Assembly (NCBI RefSeq): GCF_001586165.1
Contig: NZ_CP014608.1
Span: 4,402,001-4,466,000 of the forward strand
Source: Obesumbacterium proteus
GTDB taxonomy: Bacteria > Pseudomonadota > Gammaproteobacteria > Enterobacterales > Enterobacteriaceae
Reading direction: 5' to 3'
Length of the DNA: 64,000 nt
The translations under genes were made by a program, and so were the position numbers. The notes under the pieces are model-generated. The model was not told the DNA's origin, ran no database searches, and was given only the letters and a program-made list of their open reading frames with translations. Shown here one piece after another: positions 1-8,294 of the stretch. Numbering within the stretch: position 1 is the first letter of the stretch; every line of letters begins with the position of its first letter.

Positions 1-130
1 GCCGATCCAGCAAGGTGAAGAAGTCATGATTCAGCGAAGTCAATTTCACCTAAACCTTATTCACCCTAAAGACTACAACTATTTCAATACATTAAGCACG
101 AAACTAGGATGGTCGAAAAAACTTTTCTGA
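1..130 (+). CDS. nadK: NAD kinase, C-terminal end (partial)
   Basis: The reading frame that starts at base 2 and stops with TGA at 128-130 gives the last 42 residues of an NAD kinase, ending in STKLGWSKKLF, the C-terminus typical of enterobacterial NadK. NadK phosphorylates NAD+ to NADP+ in the cytoplasm. The rest of the gene lies outside the window. The neighbour recN is the usual downstream gene of nadK in enterics, which supports the call. Confidence 0.9.
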   Translation, partial: PIQQGEEVMIQRSQFHLNLIHPKDYNYFNTLSTKLGWSKKLF

Positions 131-158
131 AGAGAATAATTTTTTGCGTTAGCTACTT

Positions 159-218
159 TACTGTATAAAAAACCAGTTTATACTGTAGTTAAATACAGTT
201 ATGTGATTCCGTACAGGG
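159..218 (+). promoter_or_regulatory. Tandem LexA (SOS) boxes upstream of recN
   Basis: Three CTGT-N8-ACAG-like elements sit 10 to 70 bases before recN. The one at 181-200 is perfect in both half sites (CTGT at 183-186, ACAG at 195-198). The one at 159-178 has CTGT and CCAG. The one at 199-218 has ATGT and ACAG. Several LexA sites are known upstream of E. coli recN, so strong SOS repression is expected here. Confidence 0.85.
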
Positions 219-227
219 GAATTTCGA

Positions 228-1889
228 ATGCTGACGCAGCTGACCATTTCTAATTTTGCTATTGTTCGTGAACTTGAAATTGACTTCCAGCGTGGAATGA
301 CCGCCATCACCGGCGAAACAGGCGCCGGTAAGTCGATTGCTATCGATGCGCTAGGTTTATGCCTTGGAGGGCGCTCAGAAGCCGCTATGGTGCGTTTAAA
401 TACGCCCAGGGCCGATATCTGCGCACGCTTCTCTCTGGCTGACACACCGTCTGCACGCCAGTGGCTTGAACAAAATCAGTTAGATGACAGCAATGAGTGC
501 CTGCTACGACGCGTCATTAGCGCCGACGGGCGCTCTCGCGGATTTATCAATGGCACTGCGGTTCCTCTTTCACAGCTACGCGAACTCGGCCAACATCTGA
601 TTCAGATTCATGGTCAGCATGCGCACCAGCTGTTGCTCAAGTCAGAGCACCAAAAACAGCTGCTCGATGCCTATAGCAACCAATCTGAACTGTTGGCAGA
701 AATGCAAGCCGCCTATCGCCAATGGCACCACAGCTGCCGTCTGTTGGCTCATCATCAAAAGCAGGTTGCCGAACGTGAGTCGCGCAAACAGCTACTGCAA
801 TATCAGCTCAAGGAACTCAATGAATTTGCTCCCCAACCCGGAGAGTATGAGCAGATCGATGAAGAGTATAAGCGCCAAGCCAATAGCGGTCAGCTTCTGA
901 CCATCAGCCAGCGTGCATTAAACATGCTGTCTGACGCCGACGATGGCAATATTCTCAGCCTATTGCACAGTGCAAAACAAAACGTGTCTGAGCTGATTAG
1001 CTATGACAGTCAGTTTTCACCTCTGCTAGATATGTTGGAGGAAGCTTCAATCCAAATATCAGAAGCCAGCAATGAGCTACGCCACTACGGCGATACGATT
1101 GATATGGATCCTGCTCGGCTTTATGAATTAGAACAACGGATATCTCGCCAAATTGCGCTAGCACGTAAACACCATGTTACGCCGGAAGAGCTGCCTCAGT
1201 TTTATCAGCAGCTTTTAGACGAGCAGCAGTCGCTCAGCCAGCAGGAAAACGACCAAGAACAGCTGGCAGAGAACGTGCATAAACACCATGAATACGCACT
1301 TTCGCTCGCGCAACAGTTGCATCAACAGCGAGTAAGTTTCGCGCTAGAGCTTTCTCAGCTCATTACACACAGTATGCATGAACTCTCTATGCCTCATGGC
1401 CAGTTTGCAATTGATGTTAATTTCATGCCAGAAGCACTCACCGCAGATGGCGCAGACCGCATTGAATTTAGCGTAACCACCAACCCTGGCCAACCACTCC
1501 AAGCGTTGGCTAAAGTGGCTTCCGGTGGTGAGCTCTCACGTATTGCGCTAGCGATTCAAGTCATCACCGCCCAGAAAATGGATACGCCTGCGCTTATTTT
1601 TGATGAAGTGGACGTGGGGATCAGCGGGCCGACTGCCGCTATCGTTGGAAAAATGCTGCGCCAACTTGGCGAGTCAACACAGGTTATGTGTGTCACCCAT
1701 TTGCCTCAGGTCGCCGGATGTGGACATCAGCATTTTTATGTCAGCAAGCACACCGATGGTTCTGAAACTGAAACAACCATGCAATCACTGGATAAAAAAG
1801 CGCGTTTGCAAGAGCTGGCGCGGTTGTTAGGGGGAAGTGAAGTCACGCGCAATACGCTGGCAAATGCAAAAGAACTACTTGCCGCATAA
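228..1889 (+). CDS. recN: DNA repair protein RecN
   Basis: RecN is a cytoplasmic SMC-like ATPase that acts early in recombinational repair of double-strand breaks. The 553-residue product equals the usual RecN length. A Walker A motif GETGAGKS lies near residues 29-36. A long coiled-coil-rich middle follows, and the ABC signature SGGELSR and Walker B IFDEVDVG lie in the last third. The ATG at 228 follows the LexA-box promoter region directly. The gene stands between nadK and bamE as in other enterics. LexA boxes predict SOS induction. Confidence 0.97.
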   Translation: MLTQLTISNFAIVRELEIDFQRGMTAITGETGAGKSIAIDALGLCLGGRSEAAMVRLNTPRADICARFSLADTPSARQWLEQNQLDDSNECLLRRVISADGRSRGFINGTAVPLSQLRELGQHLIQIHGQHAHQLLLKSEHQKQLLDAYSNQSELLAEMQAAYRQWHHSCRLLAHHQKQVAERESRKQLLQYQLKELNEFAPQPGEYEQIDEEYKRQANSGQLLTISQRALNMLSDADDGNILSLLHSAKQNVSELISYDSQFSPLLDMLEEASIQISEASNELRHYGDTIDMDPARLYELEQRISRQIALARKHHVTPEELPQFYQQLLDEQQSLSQQENDQEQLAENVHKHHEYALSLAQQLHQQRVSFALELSQLITHSMHELSMPHGQFAIDVNFMPEALTADGADRIEFSVTTNPGQPLQALAKVASGGELSRIALAIQVITAQKMDTPALIFDEVDVGISGPTAAIVGKMLRQLGESTQVMCVTHLPQVAGCGHQHFYVSKHTDGSETETTMQSLDKKARLQELARLLGGSEVTRNTLANAKELLAA

Positions 1890-2001
1890 AAAACATCAAC
1901 TTTTTTTGATTCCTGAGGTCATATTGGGGTCTGTTGAGGTTTCCAACTGTTGCAAGGTCGATTATCATCGGCAACCTATGTCCAAAAGGAATGAGATTAC
2001 T

Positions 2002-2352
2002 ATGCGTTGTAAAATGCTGACTGCCGCTGCTGTGGTTATGGTTACGCTAACCGCAGGCTGTTCAACCTTTGAAAAAGTGGTATACCGTCCTGACATCAAT
2101 CAGGGAAACTACCTGACTGCTGCTGACGTAGCCAAAATTCACAGAGGGATGACGCAGCAACAAGTCGCCTACACGCTAGGTACACCAATGCTGCAAGATC
2201 CGTTTGGAACCAGCACATGGTTCTACGTGTTCCGCCAACAGCCAGGGCATGAGGCAGTGTCTCAAGAGACGCTGACCCTAACCTTTGATGGTAGTGGCCT
2301 TCTGACCGGAATTGAAAACACCAAGAAGCTTCCTGAAAGCAAAGAAGACTGA
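2002..2352 (+). CDS. bamE: Outer membrane assembly lipoprotein BamE (SmpA)
   Basis: BamE is a small lipoprotein of the BAM complex that inserts beta-barrel proteins into the outer membrane. The 116-residue product has a signal peptide with lipobox LTAGC (Cys20), then the SmpA/OmlA fold with GMTQQQV and GTPMLQDPFG. The frame is open further upstream, but the ATG at 2002 is preferred: it follows an AAGGA at 1986-1990 and gives a proper lipoprotein signal. A strong terminator follows. Confidence 0.95.
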   Translation: MRCKMLTAAAVVMVTLTAGCSTFEKVVYRPDINQGNYLTAADVAKIHRGMTQQQVAYTLGTPMLQDPFGTSTWFYVFRQQPGHEAVSQETLTLTFDGSGLLTGIENTKKLPESKED

Positions 2353-2387
2353 TCGACGCCGTGAATACGGTAGGTGTTCGATACCCT

Positions 2388-2420
2388 AAAAAATAAGGCG
2401 CCTACGCGCCTTATTTTTTT
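2388..2420. terminator. Bidirectional terminator between bamE and rnfH
   Basis: An A-rich stretch, a stem of AAGGCGC pairing with GCGCCTT around the loop CTAC, and a T run form a Rho-independent terminator that works for both strands. The rnfH stop codon lies inside it, so the two convergent genes share it. Confidence 0.85.
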
Positions 2421-2695
2421 GCCCGTTCAGCACGTAAACGACGTAGCTCTTTAGGGTCGGCAAGCAATGGACGGTAGATTTCTACCCTATCACCTTCATG
2501 CACCTTATCTGATAATTTGACCGTGCGGCTGTAAATCCCAACCTTGTTTTTCGTCAGGTCGATCTCAGTACGCAATGCTAGCAAGCCAGATTGCTGAATC
2601 GCCTGCTCAACATTGGCCCCTTCAGATAATTTAATGCGACGAAGATATTGGCGCTCAGGCAAGGCATATACCACCTCCACATTGATATCAGGCAC
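2411..2695 (-). CDS. rnfH: RnfH family ubiquitin-like protein
   Basis: This encodes a 94-residue RnfH/YfjF family protein, a small beta-grasp (ubiquitin-like) fold of unclear role. The product begins with PDINVEVVYALPE and ends in a basic LRRLRAERAKK tail, as in the family. GTG at 2693-2695 is chosen because it gives the family length (about 95 residues). It overlaps the end of ratA by 8 bases, which points to translational coupling. The open frame extends upstream into ratA, but that part does not resemble RnfH. Confidence 0.9.
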   Translation of the reverse strand: MPDINVEVVYALPERQYLRRIKLSEGANVEQAIQQSGLLALRTEIDLTKNKVGIYSRTVKLSDKVHEGDRVEIYRPLLADPKELRRLRAERAKK

Positions 2696-3122
2696 TGTAG
2701 ACCTCTTTCGCTCGTGAAGTAAAAGCCTGAACCATATTCCCCGCCAGCTCTTTAAACACTTTGCCAAACGCCAGTTCAACCAGCTTATTAGTAAACTCAA
2801 AGTCGAGATGCAGCTCAACTTTACACGCATCATCGCTTAAGGGGATAAAGTGCCAGCCCCCTAGTAACTTGCGGAATGGTCCATCCACAAGCTGCATTTT
2901 AATGCTGCTGCTATCAGCCAGCGTATTATGAGTCGTAAACGTTTTGCTTATCCCTGCTTTTGAGACATCAACAGCAGCTGTCATCGAGTTTGGTCCTGAT
3001 TCTAAAACACGACTTCCTACGCAACCGGGCAAAAACGCCGGATAAGCAGAAACATCGTTGACCAATTGGTACATTTGCTTGGCGCTAAACGGCACCAAAG
3101 CAGAACGGCTAATCTGTGGCAT
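2688..3122 (-). CDS. ratA: RatA/YfjG family START-like protein
   Basis: This 144-residue protein has the polyketide cyclase/START-like fold of the RatA (YfjG, Coq10-like) family. E. coli RatA has been described as a toxin that blocks 70S ribosome assembly, while the wider family is linked to ubiquinone binding. The start MPQISRSALVPFSA matches family N-termini and has an AGGA 6 bases upstream; an earlier in-frame ATG at 3197 would add an atypical 25 residues. It is divergent from smpB and overlaps rnfH downstream. Confidence 0.9.
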   Translation of the reverse strand: MPQISRSALVPFSAKQMYQLVNDVSAYPAFLPGCVGSRVLESGPNSMTAAVDVSKAGISKTFTTHNTLADSSSIKMQLVDGPFRKLLGGWHFIPLSDDACKVELHLDFEFTNKLVELAFGKVFKELAGNMVQAFTSRAKEVYSA

Positions 3123-3264
3123 ATCAATTCCTGAGTAACATAAAACGCACAAATAATACCATTTATCTGTGGACAGAGAGAAACGCGTTAAGCACACTGA
3201 GCTAATGTATTAAAAAACAACGACAGCTTAGGGTGAAAGGATGTTCATCCCATGACTGGTTCAG

Positions 3265-3270
3265 TATAAT
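3265..3270 (+). promoter_or_regulatory. -10 element just upstream of smpB
   Basis: A perfect TATAAT ends 9 bases before the smpB ATG, and no Shine-Dalgarno sequence lies between. If it is used, the transcript would start at or within a few bases of the start codon and be nearly leaderless. No convincing -35 is seen at the right spacing. Confidence 0.5.
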
Positions 3271-3279
3271 GGCAGCACT

Positions 3280-3762
3280 ATGACAAAGAAAAAAGCACAC
3301 AAACCCGGTTCAGCAACGATTGCTATGAACAAACGCGCTCGCCACGAATACTTCATCGAAGAAGAGATCGAGGCGGGGTTGGCGCTGCAAGGTTGGGAGG
3401 TTAAGTCGCTAAGGGCAGGTAAAGCCAACATCGCCGATAGCTACGTAACTTTCCGCGATGGCGAAGCATACCTCTTTGGTGCCACTATTCAGCCACTTAA
3501 TGTGGCATCTACGCACGTGGTATGCGACCCAACACGTACCCGCAAACTGCTACTGAAAAAGCGTGAATTAGAAACGCTGTTCGGAAAAGTTAGCCGAGAT
3601 GGTTTTACCGTTGTCGCGCTGTCTCTTTACTGGAAAAATGCTTGGTCCAAAGTCAAAATTGGGCTCGCAAAAGGTAAAAAAGAGCATGACAAGCGCGATG
3701 ATATCAAAGATCGTGAGTGGAAATTAGACAAAGCACGTATCATGAAGAACTCAAACCGCTAA
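3280..3762 (+). CDS. smpB: SsrA-binding protein SmpB
   Basis: SmpB binds tmRNA and delivers it to stalled ribosomes for trans-translation. The 160-residue product has the SmpB OB-fold core (NKRARHEYFIEEEIEAG, GWEVKSLRAGKANI) and the basic C-terminal tail (KKEHDKRDDIKDREWKLDKARIMK in two parts) that inserts into the ribosome. Length equals E. coli SmpB. The tmRNA gene begins 49 bases after the stop codon, the standard enteric pairing. Confidence 0.97.
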   Translation: MTKKKAHKPGSATIAMNKRARHEYFIEEEIEAGLALQGWEVKSLRAGKANIADSYVTFRDGEAYLFGATIQPLNVASTHVVCDPTRTRKLLLKKRELETLFGKVSRDGFTVVALSLYWKNAWSKVKIGLAKGKKEHDKRDDIKDREWKLDKARIMKNSNR

Positions 3763-3788
3763 GCTACTGGCTTTGCGGATATATTTTC

Positions 3789-3797
3789 TGATATAAT
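3789..3797 (+). promoter_or_regulatory. Extended -10 promoter of ssrA
   Basis: TGATATAAT is an extended -10 (TGn-TATAAT). It predicts initiation near 3804, leaving a short 5' leader before the mature tmRNA end at 3812 for RNase P to remove. The -35 region (around CTTTGC at 3771-3776) is weak, as is usual for extended -10 promoters. Confidence 0.6.
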
Positions 3798-3811
3798 GCA
3801 CGATAGTACTT

Positions 3812-4174
3812 GGGGCTGATTCTGGATTCGACGGGATTTGCGAAGCCCAAGGAGCATGCCGAGGGCGGTTTGCCTCGTAAAAAGCCGCAAAAAAATAGTC
3901 GCAAACGACGAAAACTACGCACTAGCAGCTTAATAACCTGCTCAGAGCCCTCTCTCCCTAGCCTCCGCTCTTAGGACGGGGATCAAGAGAGGTCAAAACC
4001 AAAAGAGATCGTGTGGATACCTTGCTTGGGGTTGAAGCATTAAATCTAATCAAGCTAGTTTATTAGTAGCGTGTCTGTCCGCAGCTGGTAGGCGAATGTA
4101 AAGACTAGACTAAGCATGTAGTGCCGACGGTGTAGTAATTTCGGACGGGGGTTCAAATCCCCCCAGCTCCACCA
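3812..4174 (+). ncRNA. ssrA: Transfer-messenger RNA (tmRNA)
   Basis: Mature tmRNA is 363 nt, as in E. coli. It begins GGGGCTGATTCTGGATTCGA and ends with the T-arm GGGTTCAAATCCCCC, the acceptor strand and an encoded CCA at 4172-4174. The tag frame at 3901-3933 reads ANDENYALAA and then stop, so the full tag including the tmRNA-carried alanine is AANDENYALAA, the enteric form. It partners with SmpB just upstream. The 3' end is a known integration target for genomic islands. Confidence 0.97.
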
Positions 4175-4218
4175 AATTCTTAGTTGATGGTTACCAGAGC
4201 TATTCAACGAAGTCCTAG

Positions 4219-4252
4219 AAGCCCGCATAGCGTAAGCCCTGCGGGCTTTTTT
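4219..4252 (+). terminator. Rho-independent terminator of ssrA
   Basis: AAGCCCGCA pairs with TGCGGGCTT around a short loop and is followed by a run of six T. It stands 45 bases after the tmRNA CCA end. Confidence 0.85.
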
Positions 4253-4328
4253 GTGCCTTCAATTTGTAAGATGCTGTTTGTGCGCTACAGCCCACTTTTT
4301 TACTCAAATTAATAATCTTACGTAATCA

Positions 4329-4487
4329 ATGGAAGTAGGTGACTATCTTCGTTCGATTGCTCCTGCAATACCTATATGGCTAATCCCATATAATCTGGCT
4401 CTAGCAATCCAACTCAAAAGTGGCAGCTTTACAACTAAAGATAAGATGTTGAAGCCATACATCAGCATCAACACCGAAAAAAACTAG
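4329..4487 (+). CDS. Possible 52-residue ORF or gene remnant after ssrA
   Basis: An open frame from ATG 4329 to TAG 4485-4487 would encode 52 residues starting MEVGDYLRSIAPAIPIW, with one hydrophobic stretch near residues 10-27. No Shine-Dalgarno sequence is visible, and its end overlaps the stop of the opposite-strand diguanylate cyclase gene. I do not recognise it. Since the ssrA 3' end is an island insertion site, it may be a remnant of mobile DNA, or it may be a chance frame. The rest of the 4253-4483 spacer is AT-rich without other signals. Confidence 0.25.
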   Translation: MEVGDYLRSIAPAIPIWLIPYNLALAIQLKSGSFTTKDKMLKPYISINTEKN

Positions 4488-5990
4488 CCCTTCGTTTTCT
4501 TATGTTTATACAGCAACTCATCGGCTATAATTTGTGCATTGCTCAGTGTATCACCCGCTTTCATCTGATAACAGCCATAGGAGAAATTCACAATAGCATC
4601 TGTATCGCCCACTTTTAACTTCTGCTTGATTAGGTCGATAGTGACAAAACCACGCTCAATGTCACAATCAATGAGAATAATACAGAATTCATCCCCACCC
4701 AGCCGAATACCGTAATCACTCTTTCTTATAGCGGTTTGGATTGCGTCTCCCAATAAAGTGATTGCTTTATCCCCCATGTGATGACCCAGAGTGTCATTGA
4801 TGGTTTTTAATTTATCGCAATCAAGCGCAATAATAGTGACTGGAGTGTTTTTCTCAGTTAACGACTTTAAACGAGCATCCAGAGTTTGTGTCAGTATTTT
4901 TCTATTATATAATCCCGTCATTGAATCCGTTATGTTTTCCAATGAAAGTACTTCGTTCTTAGATATTTGATACTTTAAATATCTACAGAGAGCATATGTT
5001 ATAAATATATATAAATAAAAAGGAAAGCGTTATTCAAAATAAAATATTGAACATCTAACTTAAGATGAACAGTATAATACCGAGTAATGTCTTTGTCGTA
5101 GGTTAAAATACCAAATAATTGTTTATCGGGCTGGTTGAAATTAATCTCTTCAGATGAGTTTCTATCTATAACTGAAAGCGTGAGGTATTTCCATAAGAAA
5201 GGACGATCAAACGTATAGAATGCCTTTGCGAGCTCATTGATACTCACATCAGTCACAATTATACCTTTAAGTTTTCCACCGAAAAACAAAGGTGTGATCA
5301 TGCTAATTATTTTTCACCGGTATAACCATCATTATATATATGCGATGTAATACTTTGTCCATCATGCAAACTCCCCAATGCTTCATCATCAATTTTGATG
5401 CTTCTGGCATTGTTATCTACATCAATAAACTCTCCATTATAGCGCAACCAGTTATTGAATATATATTGAGAGCTATCCACTAACTTATTGATATATATGT
5501 ATTGATTCTCAAAATCAATATAGTATCTAATGCTATCTTGTACCTTCCAATGGTAATTAGAAAAGCTGTACTCGTGAGAAATGGCTTCTTCTTGACTATT
5601 AAACTTCGCAAGATACTTTATGTCTCTTGCCCAATCTTCGCAGGATGCATTTTTAGTTTGTAGTGTCCCAGCTAGTTTTGGATATTTATGCCCAGTCAAA
5701 TTTAAACCATAAATATCATTTATGCTCTCCATCTTGTTACAGATACTTAGCACATTTGAATCTGTTCTTTTATTTTTATACTCGGAAATTGAAAACGACT
5801 TTATTAAATTCAGTGCTATTTTTTGATTTATATATTCTTCAGCAAAGATAGCAGATCGGCCTTTATCTACCGTATAGCCCAGATAATTTTTTAAGCCTTG
5901 GTAGTCATTCCATAAAAAGAATGCCAGAACCATCGTTGTTAATGACATAGTAATAAAAATTCCCTTTTTATAACTTTTTGTCAGCAACAT
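4484..5990 (-). pseudogene. Membrane diguanylate cyclase broken by two -1 frameshifts
   Basis: Three adjacent frames (5990-5307, 5301-4999 region, 4942-4484 region) join into one protein if one base is added back at two places: the A run at about 5313-5318, and the T/A-rich stretch at about 5005-5020. The restored protein has an N-terminal membrane segment (residues about 11-30), a periplasmic sensor region of about 280 residues, a second membrane segment, and a GGDEF domain. The GGDEF part has DCDKLKTINDTLGHH, an intact GGDEF loop, and the inhibitory site RKSD five residues before it. An intact enzyme would make c-di-GMP. The DNA is much more AT-rich than its neighbours, suggesting acquisition. 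Sequencing errors are possible, but two in one gene is less likely than decay. Confidence 0.8.
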
Positions 5991-6444
5991 ATTAAAACCC
6001 CTTGAGATTATTCTACAAACAATGCAATTTTGTACATATTAACAGCCATCTACAATATATTAGCAATGATACGAAATTTAATCTCTTTAATAGTGAATTT
6101 GTTATATGAGCATAGCGATTTCTTTTGCTTTTGATGGCTTAATAAACACAATCATAACGAGGCTATACTTATAGCATGCATATTATTGTGCTTTTCACTG
6201 GTCTTTATTGTCGTGGCACGCGTTTAATTCGTCCAAACATCGATAGGCATGCAGAGGATTAAATCTCACCTATTGAATAAAAAATACGCCTAGCGCTAGG
6301 TTTCCCCCTTTTCATCGTATCGCTATTCATTGTAATCATTACTGTTTTCTCTTGAAATACGATTAAAAAAGGTTAGTGTACCTGTGTTCACTCACGTTTC
6401 AGTCGTTCGATGTTCTCTGTCTTTGCACTTCTAGGAAGGTTCCT
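5991..6444. other. AT-rich intergenic region with a 12-bp palindrome
   Basis: About 450 bases separate the broken cyclase from the MFS gene. I see no credible gene. The only marked structure is the perfect palindrome CCTAGCGCTAGG at 6289-6300, about 145 bases before the transporter start, which could be an operator. No copy of the ssrA 3' end (an attachment-site scar) is visible. Confidence 0.5.
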
Positions 6445-7635
6445 TTGTCCAGTCCCACGTTAAAACAGCGCAGCCTCGCCCTCTTTGTTTTCTTTTTCTT
6501 ACCCGGCGTATCAATGGCGTCATGGGTGACCAGAACTCCCGCAATACGAGACAAACTTGGTGCATCCACCGCAGAAATGGGGCTTGTTCTTTTTGGCCTG
6601 TCGGTTGGGTCAATGGCTGGTATTCTCTGCTCGGGCTATTTAGTACAACGCTTTAGTACTAAACCGGTTATTGCTGCTGGGACTGGCTTAGTTATCGCCG
6701 GTATTTTACTGGTTGCCCTCGGAGCCTTTTTCTCATCGGCTATTGTCGTTTCATCTGGGCTGTGCCTGTTTGGCGCCGGTATGGGCTCGGCCGAAATAGC
6801 CATTAACGTCGAGGGAGCCGACGTAGAACGCATATCTCATCGCCCTCTTCTTCCTATGCTACACGGCTGTTTTAGCTTAGGAACACTGGTTGGTGCGGGT
6901 ATTGGCAACGGGCTTACCTCAGTAAATTTCCCCATTCAGTGGCACCTTTTATTAATCGGCGTTATTTGCGTTCCTGCAACGTTATGGGCATTAAAATCTG
7001 TACCGAAGGGAAATGGTCTGCATTCTGTTGAGGATGCACAAGATGGAAATCAACCCACACGGACTAAAACAAATGTTTGGCGAGATAAGCGCCTGTTGCT
7101 TATTGGCCTCATCGTCCTTGCCATGGCACTGGCCGAAGGTTCAGCTAACGACTGGTTGCCGTTATTAATGGTAGACGGCCATGGTTTTAGCCCTACTTCA
7201 GGCTCGTTAATTTATACAGGTTTTGCCTTAGGGATGACGGTTGGGCGCTTTTGTGGCGGATATTTCCTGCGTCGCTTTGGTCGCGTAAATGTGGTTCGAG
7301 GCAGCGCTATCTTCGGCGTCATCGGTTTAGGGTTAATCATTTTCGCTGAAAATACGTTTTTAGTCAGCGCTTCGGTTTTATTCTGGGGCGTAGGTGCTTC
7401 ACTTGGCTTCCCTCTTACACTGTCAGCCGCCAGTGATATAGGACCAAACCCTGCGGCTCGTGTTAGCGCTGTAGCAACCACGGGCTACATTGCATTTTTG
7501 GTTGGGCCACCATTGCTAGGCTTTTTAGGCGAACATTTGGGATTGCGCTCCGCCATGATTGTAGTGTTGGCATTAGTCGCTTTTGCAATTTGGTTAGCAC
7601 CCGCCGTTGGCGAACCACCTAAATCAGAAGCATGA
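6445..7635 (+). CDS. ybjJ: MFS transporter, YbjJ family
   Basis: A 396-residue, about 12-helix major facilitator permease closely resembling E. coli YbjJ, whose substrate is not established. Shared stretches include MASWVTRTPAIRD near the N-terminus, AEIAINVEGADVER, the central AEGSANDWLPLLMVDGHGF and the C-terminal VGPPLLGFLGEH. I place the start at TTG 6445 because AGGAAGG lies 5 bases upstream and the protein then begins like YbjJ. An ATG at 6376 in the same frame would add 23 atypical residues with no ribosome site. Single transcription unit ended by a long hairpin. Confidence 0.85.
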   Translation: MSSPTLKQRSLALFVFFFLPGVSMASWVTRTPAIRDKLGASTAEMGLVLFGLSVGSMAGILCSGYLVQRFSTKPVIAAGTGLVIAGILLVALGAFFSSAIVVSSGLCLFGAGMGSAEIAINVEGADVERISHRPLLPMLHGCFSLGTLVGAGIGNGLTSVNFPIQWHLLLIGVICVPATLWALKSVPKGNGLHSVEDAQDGNQPTRTKTNVWRDKRLLLIGLIVLAMALAEGSANDWLPLLMVDGHGFSPTSGSLIYTGFALGMTVGRFCGGYFLRRFGRVNVVRGSAIFGVIGLGLIIFAENTFLVSASVLFWGVGASLGFPLTLSAASDIGPNPAARVSAVATTGYIAFLVGPPLLGFLGEHLGLRSAMIVVLALVAFAIWLAPAVGEPPKSEA

Positions 7636-7640
7636 TAGCT

Positions 7641-7680
7641 CAAGTTCTCATCCGTCTATTTTTAGCCGGATGAGAACTTG
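7641..7680 (+). terminator. 14-bp hairpin after the MFS gene
   Basis: CAAGTTCTCATCCG pairs perfectly with CGGATGAGAACTTG around a 12-base T-rich loop, directly after the stop codon. There is no T run, so it may be a weak terminator or an RNA-stabilising 3' end. Confidence 0.6.
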
Positions 7681-7875
7681 ATTCCATAATATTTATCGCG
7701 TTGCACATCATCCCCATTCTGTTTGGCATCCCTCTCTCATTCTCTTTCTTCTCCATTTGTTGGCATGTTTTAACGCGATATGCTGGCCATTGAACTGGCG
7801 TAACGCATCGGAAACGCTATTCCGATCAGGCGCCAATAACGACACTTAGCCTAATGGCATATTCAGGAGTGAGTC

Positions 7876-8226
7876 ATGAAAGACTCGACCATACAGATCC
7901 TACAAAACAGCATGTCATGCCTGCATCAGGTGATTAAAATAAATACACAAATTGGGCTCCACGGCAATTTTCTCGATGTGCTGGCATTAAGTTTTAATCT
8001 GTTAAATATGAGCAACAATGAATTAATCCAGCTTCAGCAAAGACAAGACGCACTGTCATGCCACTCTGTGGGTTTAGTCATCCAACAATGCAGCGCCCTG
8101 TTATGGATGGTGCTTGAATATGCGAGCACGCAGATGGAACAAGCTAGCGTTGATACGCTGGCCGATATATATCTACATACGCATTATCTCGCTCGGTCAA
8201 TATCTGGCATGTCGCCCACGACATAA
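7876..8226 (+). CDS. Hypothetical protein, 116 residues
   Basis: I do not recognise this protein. It has no signal peptide or membrane segment, is predicted largely helical, and has four cysteines (SMSCL, LSCHS, QQCSA among them). Evidence that it is real: an AGGAG about 7 bases before the ATG, a sensible length, and a perfect hairpin terminator after the stop. It stands alone between the MFS gene and the convergent TDT transporter. A small cytosolic accessory protein of narrow distribution is the likeliest reading. Confidence 0.65.
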   Translation: MKDSTIQILQNSMSCLHQVIKINTQIGLHGNFLDVLALSFNLLNMSNNELIQLQQRQDALSCHSVGLVIQQCSALLWMVLEYASTQMEQASVDTLADIYLHTHYLARSISGMSPTT

Positions 8227-8229
8227 GCA

Positions 8230-8257
8230 AAACTCCAGCCACATCATGGCTGGAGTT
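8230..8257. terminator. Hairpin terminator between convergent units
   Basis: AAACTCCAGCC pairs with GGCTGGAGTTT around ACATCAT. The A/T ends make it a usable terminator for both strands: the 116-aa gene on plus and the transporter unit on minus. Confidence 0.75.
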
Positions 8258-8294
8258 TATATTTGAACATGCTTATCTATTTGACTCTTAGGGC

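Noticed and set aside
4175..6375. A complete genomic island integrated at ssrA
   Set aside because: No integrase gene and no second copy of the ssrA 3' end could be seen. The AT-rich region may be an island remnant, but its borders cannot be shown.
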